In this document: one piece after another, positions 54,821-64,000 of the stretch | Layout of the letters: each line of letters starts with the position of its first letter | Position numbering within the stretch: the first letter of the stretch is position 1 | NCBI RefSeq assembly: GCF_029892515.1 | Contig: NZ_JARXVF010000003.1 | Location: 611,507 to 675,506 of the forward strand | Length of the DNA: 64,000 nt | Direction of reading: 5' to 3' | Origin: Pseudaminobacter soli (ex Li et al. 2025) | Lineage (GTDB): Bacteria > Pseudomonadota > Alphaproteobacteria > Rhizobiales > Rhizobiaceae | The notes under the pieces: generated by a model | The model's input: the letters and a program-made list of their open reading frames with translations, nothing else | Databases searched by the model: none | What the model was told of the DNA's origin: nothing | Position numbers and translations under genes: made by a program

Positions 54821-55393
54821 TTAACGGCCGCAGCTGCGCATCTGGTCGGCGTAGCGGATGGCCATGTTGGCGGCGCGTCGCGCGCCCTGCTGGGCCGTGG
54901 CATTTCCGCCGCCCCGCGAATAGCCCGAATGGCCGAGATAATAGGCAAGGTAGAGGTTGTAGGTATCGTTGAGCGCGATGCCGTTCACGCGGTTGCTGGT
55001 CGCGTGATACCAGCCGATGAATCGGATGGCGTCGGCAAAATTCGATCTGTTCGCATACCAGTTGCCGGTCTCGGCCTGATAGCGTGCCCACGTGCCGTCG
55101 AGCGCTTGGGAATAGCCGTAGGCCGTCGACGGGCGCGTCCACGGAATGAAGCCGAGCAGCTTCGTGCGCGGCGGCCGTGCATAGGCGCTGAAGCCGGATT
55201 CGGTGTAGATGGTCGCCATCAGGATCGGCGCGGGAACGCCGAATTCGCGCTCGGTTTTCTTGGCGGCAGTGTGCCAATTGTTGAACCAGCCGTCACGCTG
55301 GTCGAACACCGCGCAGACGTTGTTGATCCGGGTTGGAGCTGTAGCGCAACTCCCCAGCATCAGGAGCGCGACGAGATACAGGGCGCGCGTCAT
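54821..55393 (-). CDS. Lytic transglycosylase lipoprotein (SLT domain)
   Basis: A 190-residue lipoprotein. The signal MTRALYLVALLMLGSCA ends in a lipobox-like LGSC with the cysteine at residue 16. The SLT-like domain has a catalytic glutamate in IYTESGFSAYA, and the following STAYGYSQALDGTWARYQ and YYLGHSGYSRGG complete the substrate groove. It cleaves peptidoglycan at MurNAc-GlcNAc bonds. This short form resembles rhizobial transglycosylase SLT proteins. It diverges from a small membrane protein gene. Confidence 0.87.
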   Translation of the reverse strand: MTRALYLVALLMLGSCATAPTRINNVCAVFDQRDGWFNNWHTAAKKTEREFGVPAPILMATIYTESGFSAYARPPRTKLLGFIPWTRPSTAYGYSQALDGTWARYQAETGNWYANRSNFADAIRFIGWYHATSNRVNGIALNDTYNLYLAYYLGHSGYSRGGGNATAQQGARRAANMAIRYADQMRSCGR

Positions 55394-55547
55394 GGAACCT
55401 CGCTTTCGCGAGTCTCCTAATCCGGAAGATTTAAGTAAAATTTAATGGGCGGGTTCGCCTGCGTGCGTTTGAGTTCCACCACCCTCAAATCGGGCCGCTA
55501 CATCCCCATATATTCCTGACAACCCTCGGCTTTGCGGGAGGTGAAGG

Positions 55548-55721
55548 ATGATCCGGATTGTCTTTGTCGCCTTTGTCGTGATGGTGGCGTGGTGTGCTCT
55601 GGCGAGGCTTGTTCGTGGGCTCAAGGCCGCGAATGTCGATTGGACAAGCGTCACGGCTGCAATTGCCTTCATCGCGCTTGCCTTCTGGCTACGGCACGTC
55701 ACTGGAATAGGGGGCTTCTAG
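55548..55721 (+). CDS. Small two-span membrane protein, 57 aa
   Basis: A short gene starting at ATG 55548 after GGGAGGTGAAGG. Its 57 residues comprise a hydrophobic segment (IRIVFVAFVVMVAWCALARL), a polar turn (VRGLKAANVDWTS) and a second hydrophobic segment (VTAAIAFIALAFWLRHVT), ending GIGGF. The positive turn suggests a hairpin with both ends on one side. Function unknown; a candidate membrane peptide. It ends just before the convergent IclR gene. Confidence 0.65.
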   Translation: MIRIVFVAFVVMVAWCALARLVRGLKAANVDWTSVTAAIAFIALAFWLRHVTGIGGF

Positions 55722-55750
55722 CGGAGCCGCCGCCGAGCGACGCTCGAACG

Positions 55751-56599
55751 TTAGCGTGAGCCGCTGGCGTTTCCCTGCTCGAACGGATCGACCCCGCCGA
55801 TCATTCTCGTCACCTCTGCCGAGGCGTCGCGCACCAGCGGGCCGATCTCGGCCAGCCGCTCCGGCGTGACCCGCACCGTGGGGCCGGAGACGGAGACGCC
55901 GCCGACGGGCTCCCCGGCCTCATTGAAGATGGCGGCGGCCACGCAGCGCATGCCGGGATAACGCTCCTCATCGTCCACCGACCAGCCGCGCGCCCGGATA
56001 TCCGCAAGATCGCGGGCGAGGGCACCTTCATCCGCGAGAGTCTTGGGCGTGTGCCTTTCCAGCCCGGCCTTGCGGACAATCGCCGTTGCCCGCTCAGAAG
56101 GCAGATAGGCGAGGATCGCCTTGCCGATCCCCGAGGCATGAAAGGACGTTCGCGTACCCGGCCGGAAGAATGCGCGGATCGCCTGGTGCGTTTCGACCTG
56201 GTTGACGAAGATCACGCAGTCTTCCTCGGCCACGCCGAGATTGGCGGTTTCGCCGGTCTTTTCCATAAGATCCTGCATGACGGTCCGGGCGCGATCGACC
56301 AGTTTGCGCCGGCGCAGGAACGCCGAGCCCATTCGGTAGGTCTCGACCCCGATCGACCATAGCTGCTCGTTCTTGTCGAACTCGACCATGCCGTGGCTCT
56401 CGAGCGTGGTTAGCATGCGATAGGCGGTCGAGGCGGCAAGGCCGGAACTGGCTGCGATCTCGGATAGCGACAGGCCGTTGCCATCGGCGACGATCGCCAG
56501 GATCCGAAGCGCCCTGTCGAGCGACTGGACCGAAGCATTGTCGGGTTGCGGATTGAACGAGCGCGGGCGTCCACGCTGCCGCTTTTCGGTCGCTTCCAT
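55751..56599 (-). CDS. IclR family transcriptional regulator (probable gcl operon regulator)
   Basis: A 282-residue regulator. The winged helix-turn-helix covers about residues 25-75 (LRILAIVADGNGLSLSEIAASSGLAASTAYRMLTTLESHG). The IclR effector domain follows, with GETANLGVAEEDCVIFVNQVETHQAIRAFF and DDEERYPGMRCVAAAIFNEAGEPVGGVSVSGPTVRV. I start at ATG 56599 (MEATEKRQRG); the long frame upstream is nonsense. It diverges from gcl-hyi-glxR, the usual position for the repressor of glyoxylate utilisation (AllR-like). Two palindromes lie in the spacer. Confidence 0.93.
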   Translation of the reverse strand: MEATEKRQRGRPRSFNPQPDNASVQSLDRALRILAIVADGNGLSLSEIAASSGLAASTAYRMLTTLESHGMVEFDKNEQLWSIGVETYRMGSAFLRRRKLVDRARTVMQDLMEKTGETANLGVAEEDCVIFVNQVETHQAIRAFFRPGTRTSFHASGIGKAILAYLPSERATAIVRKAGLERHTPKTLADEGALARDLADIRARGWSVDDEERYPGMRCVAAAIFNEAGEPVGGVSVSGPTVRVTPERLAEIGPLVRDASAEVTRMIGGVDPFEQGNASGSR

Positions 56600-56634
56600 G
56601 ATGTGCCGCCTTCTGTTCGTGTCGCAAAAAATAT

Positions 56635-56718
56635 TTCCATAATTTGGAATAATACGGAAGTGGAAAACGAAAAGCCGTTTTGGATCAGGGGTTAAAGAAA
56701 TTTCATCAGAAAATGAAA
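56635..56718. promoter_or_regulatory. Palindromic operators in the IclR-gcl spacer
   Basis: TTCCA-N5-TGGAA (56635-56649) and TTTCAT-N6-ATGAAA (56701-56718) are perfect inverted repeats in a highly AT-rich 100 bp between the divergent genes. IclR-family operators are AT-rich dyads of this size and often contain TGGAA/TTCCA half-sites. Binding is inferred. Confidence 0.55.
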
Positions 56719-56801
56719 AAATATTCTGAAAAAATTGAAAGCCGCAATGCCCTCTGCCACGCTGCCTGCATCGAAACATGGTGCTGGAGCGGAGGTGTCC
56801 C

Positions 56802-58583
<1,782 letters not shown>

Positions 58584-58598
58584 CCGGAGGACAAGACC

Positions 58599-59396
58599 AT
58601 GCCGCGTTTCTCAGCCAATCTGTCCATGCTCTTCGGCGAGCATGATTTTCTCGACCGCTTCGATGCCGCGGCTGAGGCCGGTTTTGCGGGCGTCGAATAT
58701 GTCGGGCCCTACGACCACCCGATCGAGACAGTCGCGGCCCGGCTGAAGAAGAACAATCTCGTGCAGGTGCTGTTCAACCTGCCTCCGGGCGACTGGGGCA
58801 GGGGCGAGCGCGGCATCGCGGTGCTTCCGGACCGCGTGGAGGAATTTCGGCGCGGCGTGGATACGGCGATAAGCTACGCCAAGGCGCTGGGCTGCGGCCA
58901 GGTCAATTGCCTGGCCGGCATCGCGCCGCATGGCGTGGACCGCGCGGCGCTGGAAGCCGTGTTCATCGAAAACCTGAAATTCGCCGCCGCCAAGCTCAAG
59001 GAAGCCGGCATCCGCCTGCTGATCGAGCCGATCAACACCATCGACATTCCGGGCTTCTTCCTGACCAACACGAAGCAGGCGCTGGAGATCATCGGAAAGG
59101 TCGGCTCGGACAATCTCTACCTGCAATACGACATCTATCACATGCAGATCATGGAGGGGGATCTCGCCCGCACGATGGAGAAGCACCTCGGCCGCATCGC
59201 GCATATCCAGCTTGCGGACAATCCCGGCCGCCACGAACCGGGCACGGGCGAGATCAACTACCCGTTCCTCTACGAGCATCTCGACCGCGTCGGCTACGCC
59301 GGCTGGGTCGGTGCCGAATACAAGCCGAAGGCCGGCACCGCGGCGGGTCTGGGTTGGTTCAAGGAATTTGCCAGAAAGGCCGATGCGGCCGCCTGA
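58599..59396 (+). CDS. hyi: Hydroxypyruvate isomerase
   Basis: A 265-residue TIM-barrel enzyme of the xylose isomerase-like group that interconverts hydroxypyruvate and tartronate semialdehyde. MPRFSANLSMLFGEHDFLDRFDAAAEAGFAGVEYVGPYD is typical of Hyi, with metal-binding segments LLIEPINTIDIPGFFL, YDIYHMQIMEGD and IQLADNPGRHEPGTGEINY. A GGAGGA ribosome binding site precedes it, 15 bp after gcl; glxR follows after 17 bp. Confidence 0.94.
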   Translation: MPRFSANLSMLFGEHDFLDRFDAAAEAGFAGVEYVGPYDHPIETVAARLKKNNLVQVLFNLPPGDWGRGERGIAVLPDRVEEFRRGVDTAISYAKALGCGQVNCLAGIAPHGVDRAALEAVFIENLKFAAAKLKEAGIRLLIEPINTIDIPGFFLTNTKQALEIIGKVGSDNLYLQYDIYHMQIMEGDLARTMEKHLGRIAHIQLADNPGRHEPGTGEINYPFLYEHLDRVGYAGWVGAEYKPKAGTAAGLGWFKEFARKADAAA

Positions 59397-59413
59397 TCCC
59401 GGGAGAAACAATC

Positions 59414-60328
59414 ATGGAAAAAATCGGCTTTATCGGTCTAGGCATCATGGGCGCGCCGATGGCGGGGCATCTGTTGGACGCCGGCTATGAGGTGACGGCA
59501 ACCAGGCATCGCAGCGCTGCGCCCGCTGACCTTGTGGCCAAGGGCCTGAAAGTGGTGAAGGGCAACGACGCAGTGGCGCGCGCGGCCGACATCATCATCA
59601 CCATGGTGCCCGACACCCCCCAGGTTGCCGAGGTGCTGTTCGGCGGAAACGGGGTCGCCTCGGGGTTGTCCGAAGGCAAGCTCGTCATCGACATGAGCTC
59701 GATCTCGCCGATCGAGACGAAAATCTTCGCCGAAAAAATCAAGGCGCTCGGCGCGGACTATCTCGACGCGCCCGTGTCGGGCGGCGAGGTCGGGGCCAAG
59801 GCCGCGTCGCTGACGATCATGGTCGGCGGTACGCAAAGCGCGTTCGACCGTGCAAAGCCGGTCTTTGAGAAGATGGGGAAGAACATCACGCTCGTCGGCG
59901 ACAACGGCGTTGGCCAGACTACCAAGGTCGCCAACCAGATCGTGGTGGCGCTAACCATCGAGGCTGTGGCCGAAGCGCTTGTCTTCGCCTCCAAGGCTGG
60001 CGCCGATCCCGCCAAGGTGCGGCAGGCGTTGATGGGTGGGCTGGCCAATTCGCGCATTCTCGAAGTGCATGGCGAACGCATGATAAAGCGCACTTTCGCG
60101 CCCGGCTTCCGTATCGAGCTACACCAGAAGGACCTCAACCTGGCGCTTCAGGGCGCCAAGGCACTCGGCGTGTCGCTGCCCAATACGTCCATGACGCAGG
60201 AACTGTTCAATTCCTGTGCCGCAAATGGCGGGGGCAGGGAGGATCATTCGGCGCTGGTGCGCGCGCTGGAGAGGATGGCCAATTTCGAGGTTGGTGGCGA
60301 GGCCGGCGCCCGTAGCGACGCGGCCTGA
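59414..60328 (+). CDS. glxR: 2-hydroxy-3-oxopropionate (tartronate semialdehyde) reductase
   Basis: A 304-residue beta-hydroxyacid dehydrogenase reducing tartronate semialdehyde to D-glycerate with NAD(P)H. The N-terminal GFIGLGIMGAPMAGHLLDAGY is the Rossmann loop, DAPVSGGEVGAKAASLTIMVGG the substrate loop, and the catalytic lysine lies in VGQTTKVANQIVVALT. It completes the gcl-hyi-glxR operon. The start is ATG 59414 after GGGAGAAACA; a much longer overlapping frame upstream is an artefact. Confidence 0.95.
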   Translation: MEKIGFIGLGIMGAPMAGHLLDAGYEVTATRHRSAAPADLVAKGLKVVKGNDAVARAADIIITMVPDTPQVAEVLFGGNGVASGLSEGKLVIDMSSISPIETKIFAEKIKALGADYLDAPVSGGEVGAKAASLTIMVGGTQSAFDRAKPVFEKMGKNITLVGDNGVGQTTKVANQIVVALTIEAVAEALVFASKAGADPAKVRQALMGGLANSRILEVHGERMIKRTFAPGFRIELHQKDLNLALQGAKALGVSLPNTSMTQELFNSCAANGGGREDHSALVRALERMANFEVGGEAGARSDAA

Positions 60329-60356
60329 ACCAATCGAAGAGACGAACTTCTGTTTT

Positions 60357-60466
60357 GGTGCGTCCTTCGAGGCTCGCCCGCCGGGCTCGCACCTCAGGAT
60401 GAGGGAAGTTTGGGCCAACGTTCCTCATCCTGAGGTGCGAGCGAAGCGAGCCTCGAAGGACGCACC
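60357..60466. repeat. Long imperfect inverted repeat, REP-like
   Basis: GGTGCGTCCTTCGAGGCTCGC...CCTCATCC on one arm is mirrored by GGATGAGG...GCGAGCCTCGAAGGACGCACC on the other, forming a stem of about 48 bp around a short loop. The CCTTCGAGG...GCACCTCAGGATGAG sequence is of a type seen dispersed in intergenic regions of rhizobial genomes (from memory). It lies after glxR and before the convergent rlmB and could double as a transcript end. Confidence 0.7.
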
Positions 60467-60559
60467 GTGACGGCCTGAAGTTCAAATCTTGGATTCGTTA
60501 GGCGAGAGTCGAGAATCACGGACCGCATGTGGTCCATGATTCTCGTTTGCGTTCGTCGC

Positions 60560-61420
60560 CTATTTCGCCTTCACGCCCGCCAGGTGTTTTCGCGCGGCAT
60601 AGAGGCTGATCGCCGCTGCATTCGACACGTTGAGCGAATGAATCACGCCCGGCATGTCGAGTCGGGCCAGCGCATTCACCGTCTCGCGAGTCTTGTGGCG
60701 CAGACCTTTGCCCTCCGCGCCGAGCACGAGGGCGATTCGCTCGCCCGAGAATGTGTGCTCCAGTTCCGCCGGCCCCTCCGAATCGAGCCCGATGGTCTGA
60801 AAGCCCGATTCGTGCAGTTCGCCCAACGCTTCAGCAAGATTCCGCACTTCGATCATATCGATGTGCTCCAGCGCGCCGGAGGCGGATTTCGCCAGCACGC
60901 CCGATTCCTGGGCGCTGTGGCGCGATGTGGTGATCAGCGCCCCGGCGCCGAATGCCACGGCCGAACGGATGATGGCGCCGACATTGTGCGGGTCCGTCAC
61001 TTGGTCCAGCACCAGCACCAGCGGCGTATCGCCCAGTGCCGACAGTGCCTTGGGCTTCAAGGGTGCGGCTTCGATCAGCACGCCCTGATGGACGGCGTCG
61101 CTGCCGGTGATCTTGTCGATGTCGCGCGGCTCGACGATTTCCACAGGAAAGGGCAGGGACCCTTCGGCAATCTCAAGCCGCTCCAGCGCGTTGCGAGTCA
61201 CCAGCATGCGGTGGATGTCGCGGCGCGGATTATCCAGCGCCGCACGCACCGTATGCAGGCCGTAGAGCCGCAAAAGGCCGTCGGCCGCGGCTTCGCCGGG
61301 CGGGATATTTGGTCGCGGGCGATGAGCCGGCTTACCGCCGCTCTTCTGGTCGCGATAGGCGCGCCGAAGCTTGGCGTAGTGGGAATCCTTGGGCGTTCCG
61401 GGCTTTTTTTCGTTGCTCAT
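60560..61420 (-). CDS. rlmB: 23S rRNA (guanosine-2'-O-)-methyltransferase RlmB
   Basis: A 286-residue SpoU/TrmH-family SAM methyltransferase modifying G2251 of 23S rRNA. A substrate-binding N-terminal L30-like domain (LYGLHTVRAALDNPRRDIHRMLVTRNALERL) precedes the knotted SPOUT domain with VLVLDQVTDPHNVGAIIRSAVAFGAG, IALVLGAEGKGLRHKT and LNVSNAAAISLYAAR. The basic N-terminal tail (KKPGTPKDSHYAKLRRAYRDQKS) is common in alphaproteobacterial members. It diverges from the tRNA-Tyr/tRNA-Gly pair. Confidence 0.95.
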   Translation of the reverse strand: MSNEKKPGTPKDSHYAKLRRAYRDQKSGGKPAHRPRPNIPPGEAAADGLLRLYGLHTVRAALDNPRRDIHRMLVTRNALERLEIAEGSLPFPVEIVEPRDIDKITGSDAVHQGVLIEAAPLKPKALSALGDTPLVLVLDQVTDPHNVGAIIRSAVAFGAGALITTSRHSAQESGVLAKSASGALEHIDMIEVRNLAEALGELHESGFQTIGLDSEGPAELEHTFSGERIALVLGAEGKGLRHKTRETVNALARLDMPGVIHSLNVSNAAAISLYAARKHLAGVKAK

Positions 61421-61619
61421 GACCGCTCTATAACTGCGGTGTTCCGCTTTGGATATGGGAACGGCGAATGCTGTGCGATAATTTCACCTGAAATTCCCAA
61501 TGGCGTGGTTGACACGATCAGACCATATCGCCATAAGCGCAACCAGATTGACGAGCGGGAAACAACCCGGTCCGAAAATCGATCGAATGCCTCGTTGCAT
61601 GGCTCCGATACAGCAGTAT

Positions 61620-61704
61620 GGAGGAGTGCCCGAGTGGTTAAAGGGGACGGACTGTAAATCCGTTGACTCAGTCTACGTTGGTTCGAATCCAACCTCCTCC
61701 ACCA
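61620..61704 (+). tRNA. tRNA-Tyr (anticodon GTA)
   Basis: An 85-nt class II tRNA with the long variable arm (TTGACTCAGTCTACG region). The anticodon loop CTGTAAA contains GTA. The acceptor stem GGAGGAG / CTCCTCC is perfect and ends in an encoded CCA. Confidence 0.95.
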
Positions 61705-61732
61705 CTGCCGGACCGGAGCCTTGAAGGAAGTT

Positions 61733-61806
61733 GCGGGTATAGCTCAATGGTAGAGCAGCAGCCTTCCAAGCTGAATACGCGGGTTCGATTCCCGCTACCC
61801 GCTCCA
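61733..61806 (+). tRNA. tRNA-Gly (anticodon TCC)
   Basis: A 74-nt tRNA 28 nt after tRNA-Tyr. The anticodon loop CTTCCAA contains TCC. The acceptor stem GCGGGTA / TACCCGC is perfect, with encoded CCA. The order Tyr-Gly(-tuf) is the conserved tRNA-tuf-secE neighbourhood of many proteobacteria. Confidence 0.95.
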
Positions 61807-61882
61807 GGCAACCCTCTGACATTTCAGCAATTTTAAGCATTTTCTAACTAATTCGGCTGAGCCCGATTCGGGACGTCGGATG

Positions 61883-62785
61883 CTACGAGCTTCTTCGCCC
61901 GCCGCTCGGTCGAATGCCGGCATCCTGCGAGGCGATGCTTCCGATGGCCGCCCAGTCGAGCGCTGCGCCGCCGGTCGCGATGAGGCGAAGGAACCGATCC
62001 TTCAGCAGGTTGGCCATCGGCATCGGCACTTTCAGATCCTCGGCGGCCGCGAGCGTCAGCCGGATGTCCTTCTGGCCAAGAGGGGCAGCAAAACCCGCCG
62101 GCTCAAACTTCTCCTGTGCGATCAATGCGCCGTAGGTTTTGTAGGCTGGCGCGTCGAACAGGGTCGACGTCAGGATCTCGACATACTGGCGCCGGTCGAG
62201 GCCGGCCTTTCCTATGAGAGCCAGAGCCTCGCCCAGGGATTCGATCACGCATGCAATAAGAAAATTGCCGCTCAGCTTGATCAGGTTCGCGTCCTTGGGG
62301 GTGGTGGAGATTACGAAGAGTTTTTGGCCGATCGCTTCCATAAACGGCCGCGCGCGATCGATGGCGTCATCGGTTCCTGCGGTGATCACGGCCAGTTGCC
62401 CCGCCGCCGCGACTTCGGGCCGGCCGAGAACGGGGGCGGAAACGAACAGCTGCCCCTTTCTTGCATGGGCGTCGGTCAGCCGCTGCGAGAGCGCAACGCT
62501 GATCGTACTGGAAGAAATGTGGACGGCACCCCTGGCCAGGCTGTCGATTACGCCGGCCTTGGAGAAGACGACGTCCGTCACTGCCTCGTCATTTGCGAGC
62601 ATGGTAAACACGGCATCGCCCCGGCAGGCGTCGCCCGGGGCAGTCACGACGCTGGCGCCAAGCATGGCGAGCGGTTCCGCCTTGGCGGGGGTGCGGTTGT
62701 AGACGATGACGGAGTGCCCGGCCTTGAGCAAGCTCATCGCCATGCCGGAGCCCATTTGTCCAAGGCCGATGATACCCACCTTCAT
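61883..62785 (-). CDS. NAD(P)-dependent beta-hydroxyacid dehydrogenase
   Basis: A 300-residue dehydrogenase of the 3-hydroxyisobutyrate/6-phosphogluconate superfamily. The Rossmann loop is MKVGIIGLGQMGSGMAMSL, and VSAPVLGRPEVAAAGQLAVITAG is the substrate loop. In place of the family catalytic lysine context (GxxxxxKxxxN) it shows DANLIKLSGNFLIACVIESLGEAL, which retains Lys and Asn. The substrate is unknown. A GGAGG ribosome binding site precedes the ATG. It is a paralogue of glxR 2 kb away, with different residues around the substrate loop. Confidence 0.9.
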   Translation of the reverse strand: MKVGIIGLGQMGSGMAMSLLKAGHSVIVYNRTPAKAEPLAMLGASVVTAPGDACRGDAVFTMLANDEAVTDVVFSKAGVIDSLARGAVHISSSTISVALSQRLTDAHARKGQLFVSAPVLGRPEVAAAGQLAVITAGTDDAIDRARPFMEAIGQKLFVISTTPKDANLIKLSGNFLIACVIESLGEALALIGKAGLDRRQYVEILTSTLFDAPAYKTYGALIAQEKFEPAGFAAPLGQKDIRLTLAAAEDLKVPMPMANLLKDRFLRLIATGGAALDWAAIGSIASQDAGIRPSGGRRSS

Positions 62786-62845
62786 GGTGCCTCCGATCCG
62801 GCGAGACGTTTGCCTTCAGTTCTTCTCAGTATGTCTTCGGAGTTC

Positions 62846-63013
62846 CTAGAACACCGAAAGATATTTCAGCAGCGATACTATGCCGATGATGATCACCACG
62901 ATCTGGATGATCTGTTGCATCCTGGCGTCGACCGGAAGTCTCTGGACAAGATACAGAACAAGAATGACGACAAGGAACGTAATCAAAATGCTGACGACTG
63001 CAGATGCGCCCAT
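62846..63013 (-). CDS. Small membrane protein, Thivi_2564-like
   Basis: A 55-residue protein with two hydrophobic spans: ASAVVSILITFLVVILVLYLVQ, then a short polar loop (RLPVDARMQQ), then IIQIVVIIIGIVSLLKYLSVF. The pattern of a long hydrophobic segment, P-x-D-x-x-x-x-x-I loop and second span resembles the small membrane protein family Thivi_2564. ATG 63013 has GGAG upstream; the frame extends further upstream without support. Function unknown. Confidence 0.78.
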   Translation of the reverse strand: MGASAVVSILITFLVVILVLYLVQRLPVDARMQQIIQIVVIIIGIVSLLKYLSVF

Positions 63014-63275
63014 CGCTGCATCTCCGGGAATGAAAACTTGAAACTCCCTTAATAACGCTCGGCGCGGCTTTGGGTTGCCAAAATGACGGCCTGCAAGCTG
63101 CTGCCGGAGGTGCCGGGAACGCTGCGTTTTTCCGAAAACTGCCGAGGCGCTTGGCAATATGTCAGAAGCGCTGTCCGATGCTCTTCCAAGTGCAACGGAT
63201 CGTTCCTATATGCCGTCTCATCACCGATAACGGAGCGATCGCCCTGCCGGGGGCGGCGTAGATTGTCAAAAGACT

Positions 63276-63303
63276 CTTGTGTTTTTTGGCCTTTCTCGCT
63301 AAT
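63276..63303 (+). promoter_or_regulatory. Putative tuf promoter
   Basis: CTTGTG (63276-63281) and GCTAAT (63298-63303) are 16 bp apart, resembling an alphaproteobacterial housekeeping promoter, 50 bp before the tuf start. The 340-bp gap upstream of tuf otherwise shows no gene. Confidence 0.45.
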
Positions 63304-63353
63304 CGCCCCGCAGTCGAACCCAAACCGAAGCCCGCCGCCAAGGAAAATATACG

Positions 63354-64000
63354 ATGGCTAAGAGTAAATTTGAGCGCAACAAGCCGCATGTGAACATTGG
63401 CACGATTGGTCACGTTGACCATGGCAAGACGTCGCTGACGGCTGCGATCACGAAGTATTTCGGCGAATTCCGCGCCTATGACCAGATCGACGCGGCGCCG
63501 GAAGAGAAGGCGCGCGGCATCACGATCTCGACCGCGCACGTCGAGTACGAGACGGCCAACCGTCACTACGCCCACGTCGACTGCCCCGGCCACGCCGACT
63601 ACGTGAAGAACATGATCACCGGTGCTGCCCAGATGGACGGCGCGATCCTGGTCGTGTCGGCTGCCGACGGCCCGATGCCGCAGACTCGCGAGCACATCCT
63701 GCTCGCCCGTCAGGTCGGCGTGCCGTCGATCGTCGTGTTCCTCAACAAGGTCGACCAGGTCGACGACGCCGAGCTGCTCGAGCTGGTTGAGCTCGAAGTG
63801 CGCGAGCTGCTGTCGAAGAACGAATTCCCGGGCGACGACATTCCGATCGTCAAGGGTTCGGCGCTGGCCGCTCTCGAAGACTCCAACAAGGAGATCGGCG
63901 AGAACGCGATCCGCAAGCTGATGGAAGAGGTTGACGCCTACATCCCGACGCCTGAGCGTCCGATCGACCAGCCGTTCCTGATGCCGATCGAAGACGTGTT
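63354..64000 (+). CDS. tuf: Elongation factor Tu, 3' end beyond the window
   Basis: The first 215 codons of EF-Tu, the GTPase that delivers aminoacyl-tRNA to the ribosome. The G1 loop GHVDHGKTS, the switch I region [13 protein letters not shown]3 DCPGHADY and G4 NKVD are intact. An AAGGAAA ribosome binding site lies before the ATG. It is cut by the window edge after MPIEDV. Following tRNA-Tyr and tRNA-Gly, this is probably the tuf copy beside the tRNA-Trp-secE-nusG cluster rather than the one in the str operon (inference). Confidence 0.97.
   Translation, partial: MAKSKFERNKPHVNIGTIGHVDHGKTSLTAAITKYFGEFRAYDQIDAAPEEKARGITISTAHVEYETANRHYAHVDCPGHADYVKNMITGAAQMDGAILVVSAADGPMPQTREHILLARQVGVPSIVVFLNKVDQVDDAELLELVELEVRELLSKNEFPGDDIPIVKGSALAALEDSNKEIGENAIRKLMEEVDAYIPTPERPIDQPFLMPIEDV

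Noticed and set aside
58907..59413. N-terminal extension of glxR by 169 residues
   Set aside because: It is the hyi coding sequence in another frame; the GlxR domain starts exactly at ATG 59414.

Overview
The window is GC-rich, densely coding chromosomal DNA from an alphaproteobacterium of the order Hyphomicrobiales/Rhizobiales. The best fit is a Mesorhizobium-like member of the Phyllobacteriaceae. This rests on gene content read from the translations: an NDUFA12-DUF2155-aat-accC-accB-aroQ-dsbA neighbourhood, two small secreted proteins resembling the Mesorhizobium DUF680 family, RNase E with a large acidic insertion, a Ku-LigD pair, BTLCP and PAS_5/PilZ proteins, and palindromic intergenic repeats of rhizobial type. 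No phage, transposase, CRISPR array or plasmid module is visible, so this reads as core chromosome with a few accessory patches.

Layout. 0-6 kb: alanine dehydrogenase with a divergent Lrp-type regulator and a 22-bp palindrome between them, a periplasmic nucleotide phosphatase, and two related small secreted proteins. 6-11 kb: a ParB-domain protein preceded by a consensus sigma-54 promoter and TGGCA palindromes, a polar amino acid (perhaps cystine) ABC transporter, an FAD amino acid oxidase and a methyltransferase. 11-24 kb: propionyl-CoA carboxylase beta, glyoxalase, double cold-shock protein, DUF192 protein, hydrolase, serine acetyltransferase, gamma carbonic anhydrase, transglutaminase-like protease, PilZ and PAS proteins, rhomboid protease, CBS protein and a YjhX-type toxin homologue. 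23-34 kb: gatB, two GNATs, NDUFA12, DUF2155, then a minus-strand run of M48 protease, DsbA-like protein, aroQ, accB, accC and aat. 33-45 kb: aminotransferase, glutaminase, RNase E, cell-wall amidase, PBP1A and prfB with its programmed frameshift. 45-56 kb: OmpA lipoprotein, DEAD-box helicase, NAD kinase, Ku/LigD end joining, tRNA-Thr, MFS transporter, HTH protein and lytic transglycosylase. 55-64 kb: IclR regulator and the divergent gcl-hyi-glxR glyoxylate operon, rlmB, tRNA-Tyr, tRNA-Gly, a dehydrogenase and the first 215 codons of tuf.

Functional groups. gcl, hyi and glxR convert glyoxylate through tartronate semialdehyde to glycerate, and the divergent IclR protein is the likely controller. 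accB and accC supply the biotin carrier and carboxylase of acetyl-CoA carboxylase. Ku and LigD form a two-gene end-joining system. The amidase and PBP1A are consecutive cell-wall enzymes. Translation is represented by gatB, aat, prfB, rlmB, three tRNAs and tuf.

The least explained signals are non-coding: the sigma-54 promoter with clustered palindromes (6168-6362), helically spaced TTGARTAAAA repeats (19764-19829), three CtrA-like boxes, an orphan terminator at 21641-21670, and a palindrome lying inside the helicase promoter (47741-47761). Starts were moved inward from the longest reading frame wherever a ribosome binding site and family length supported it.
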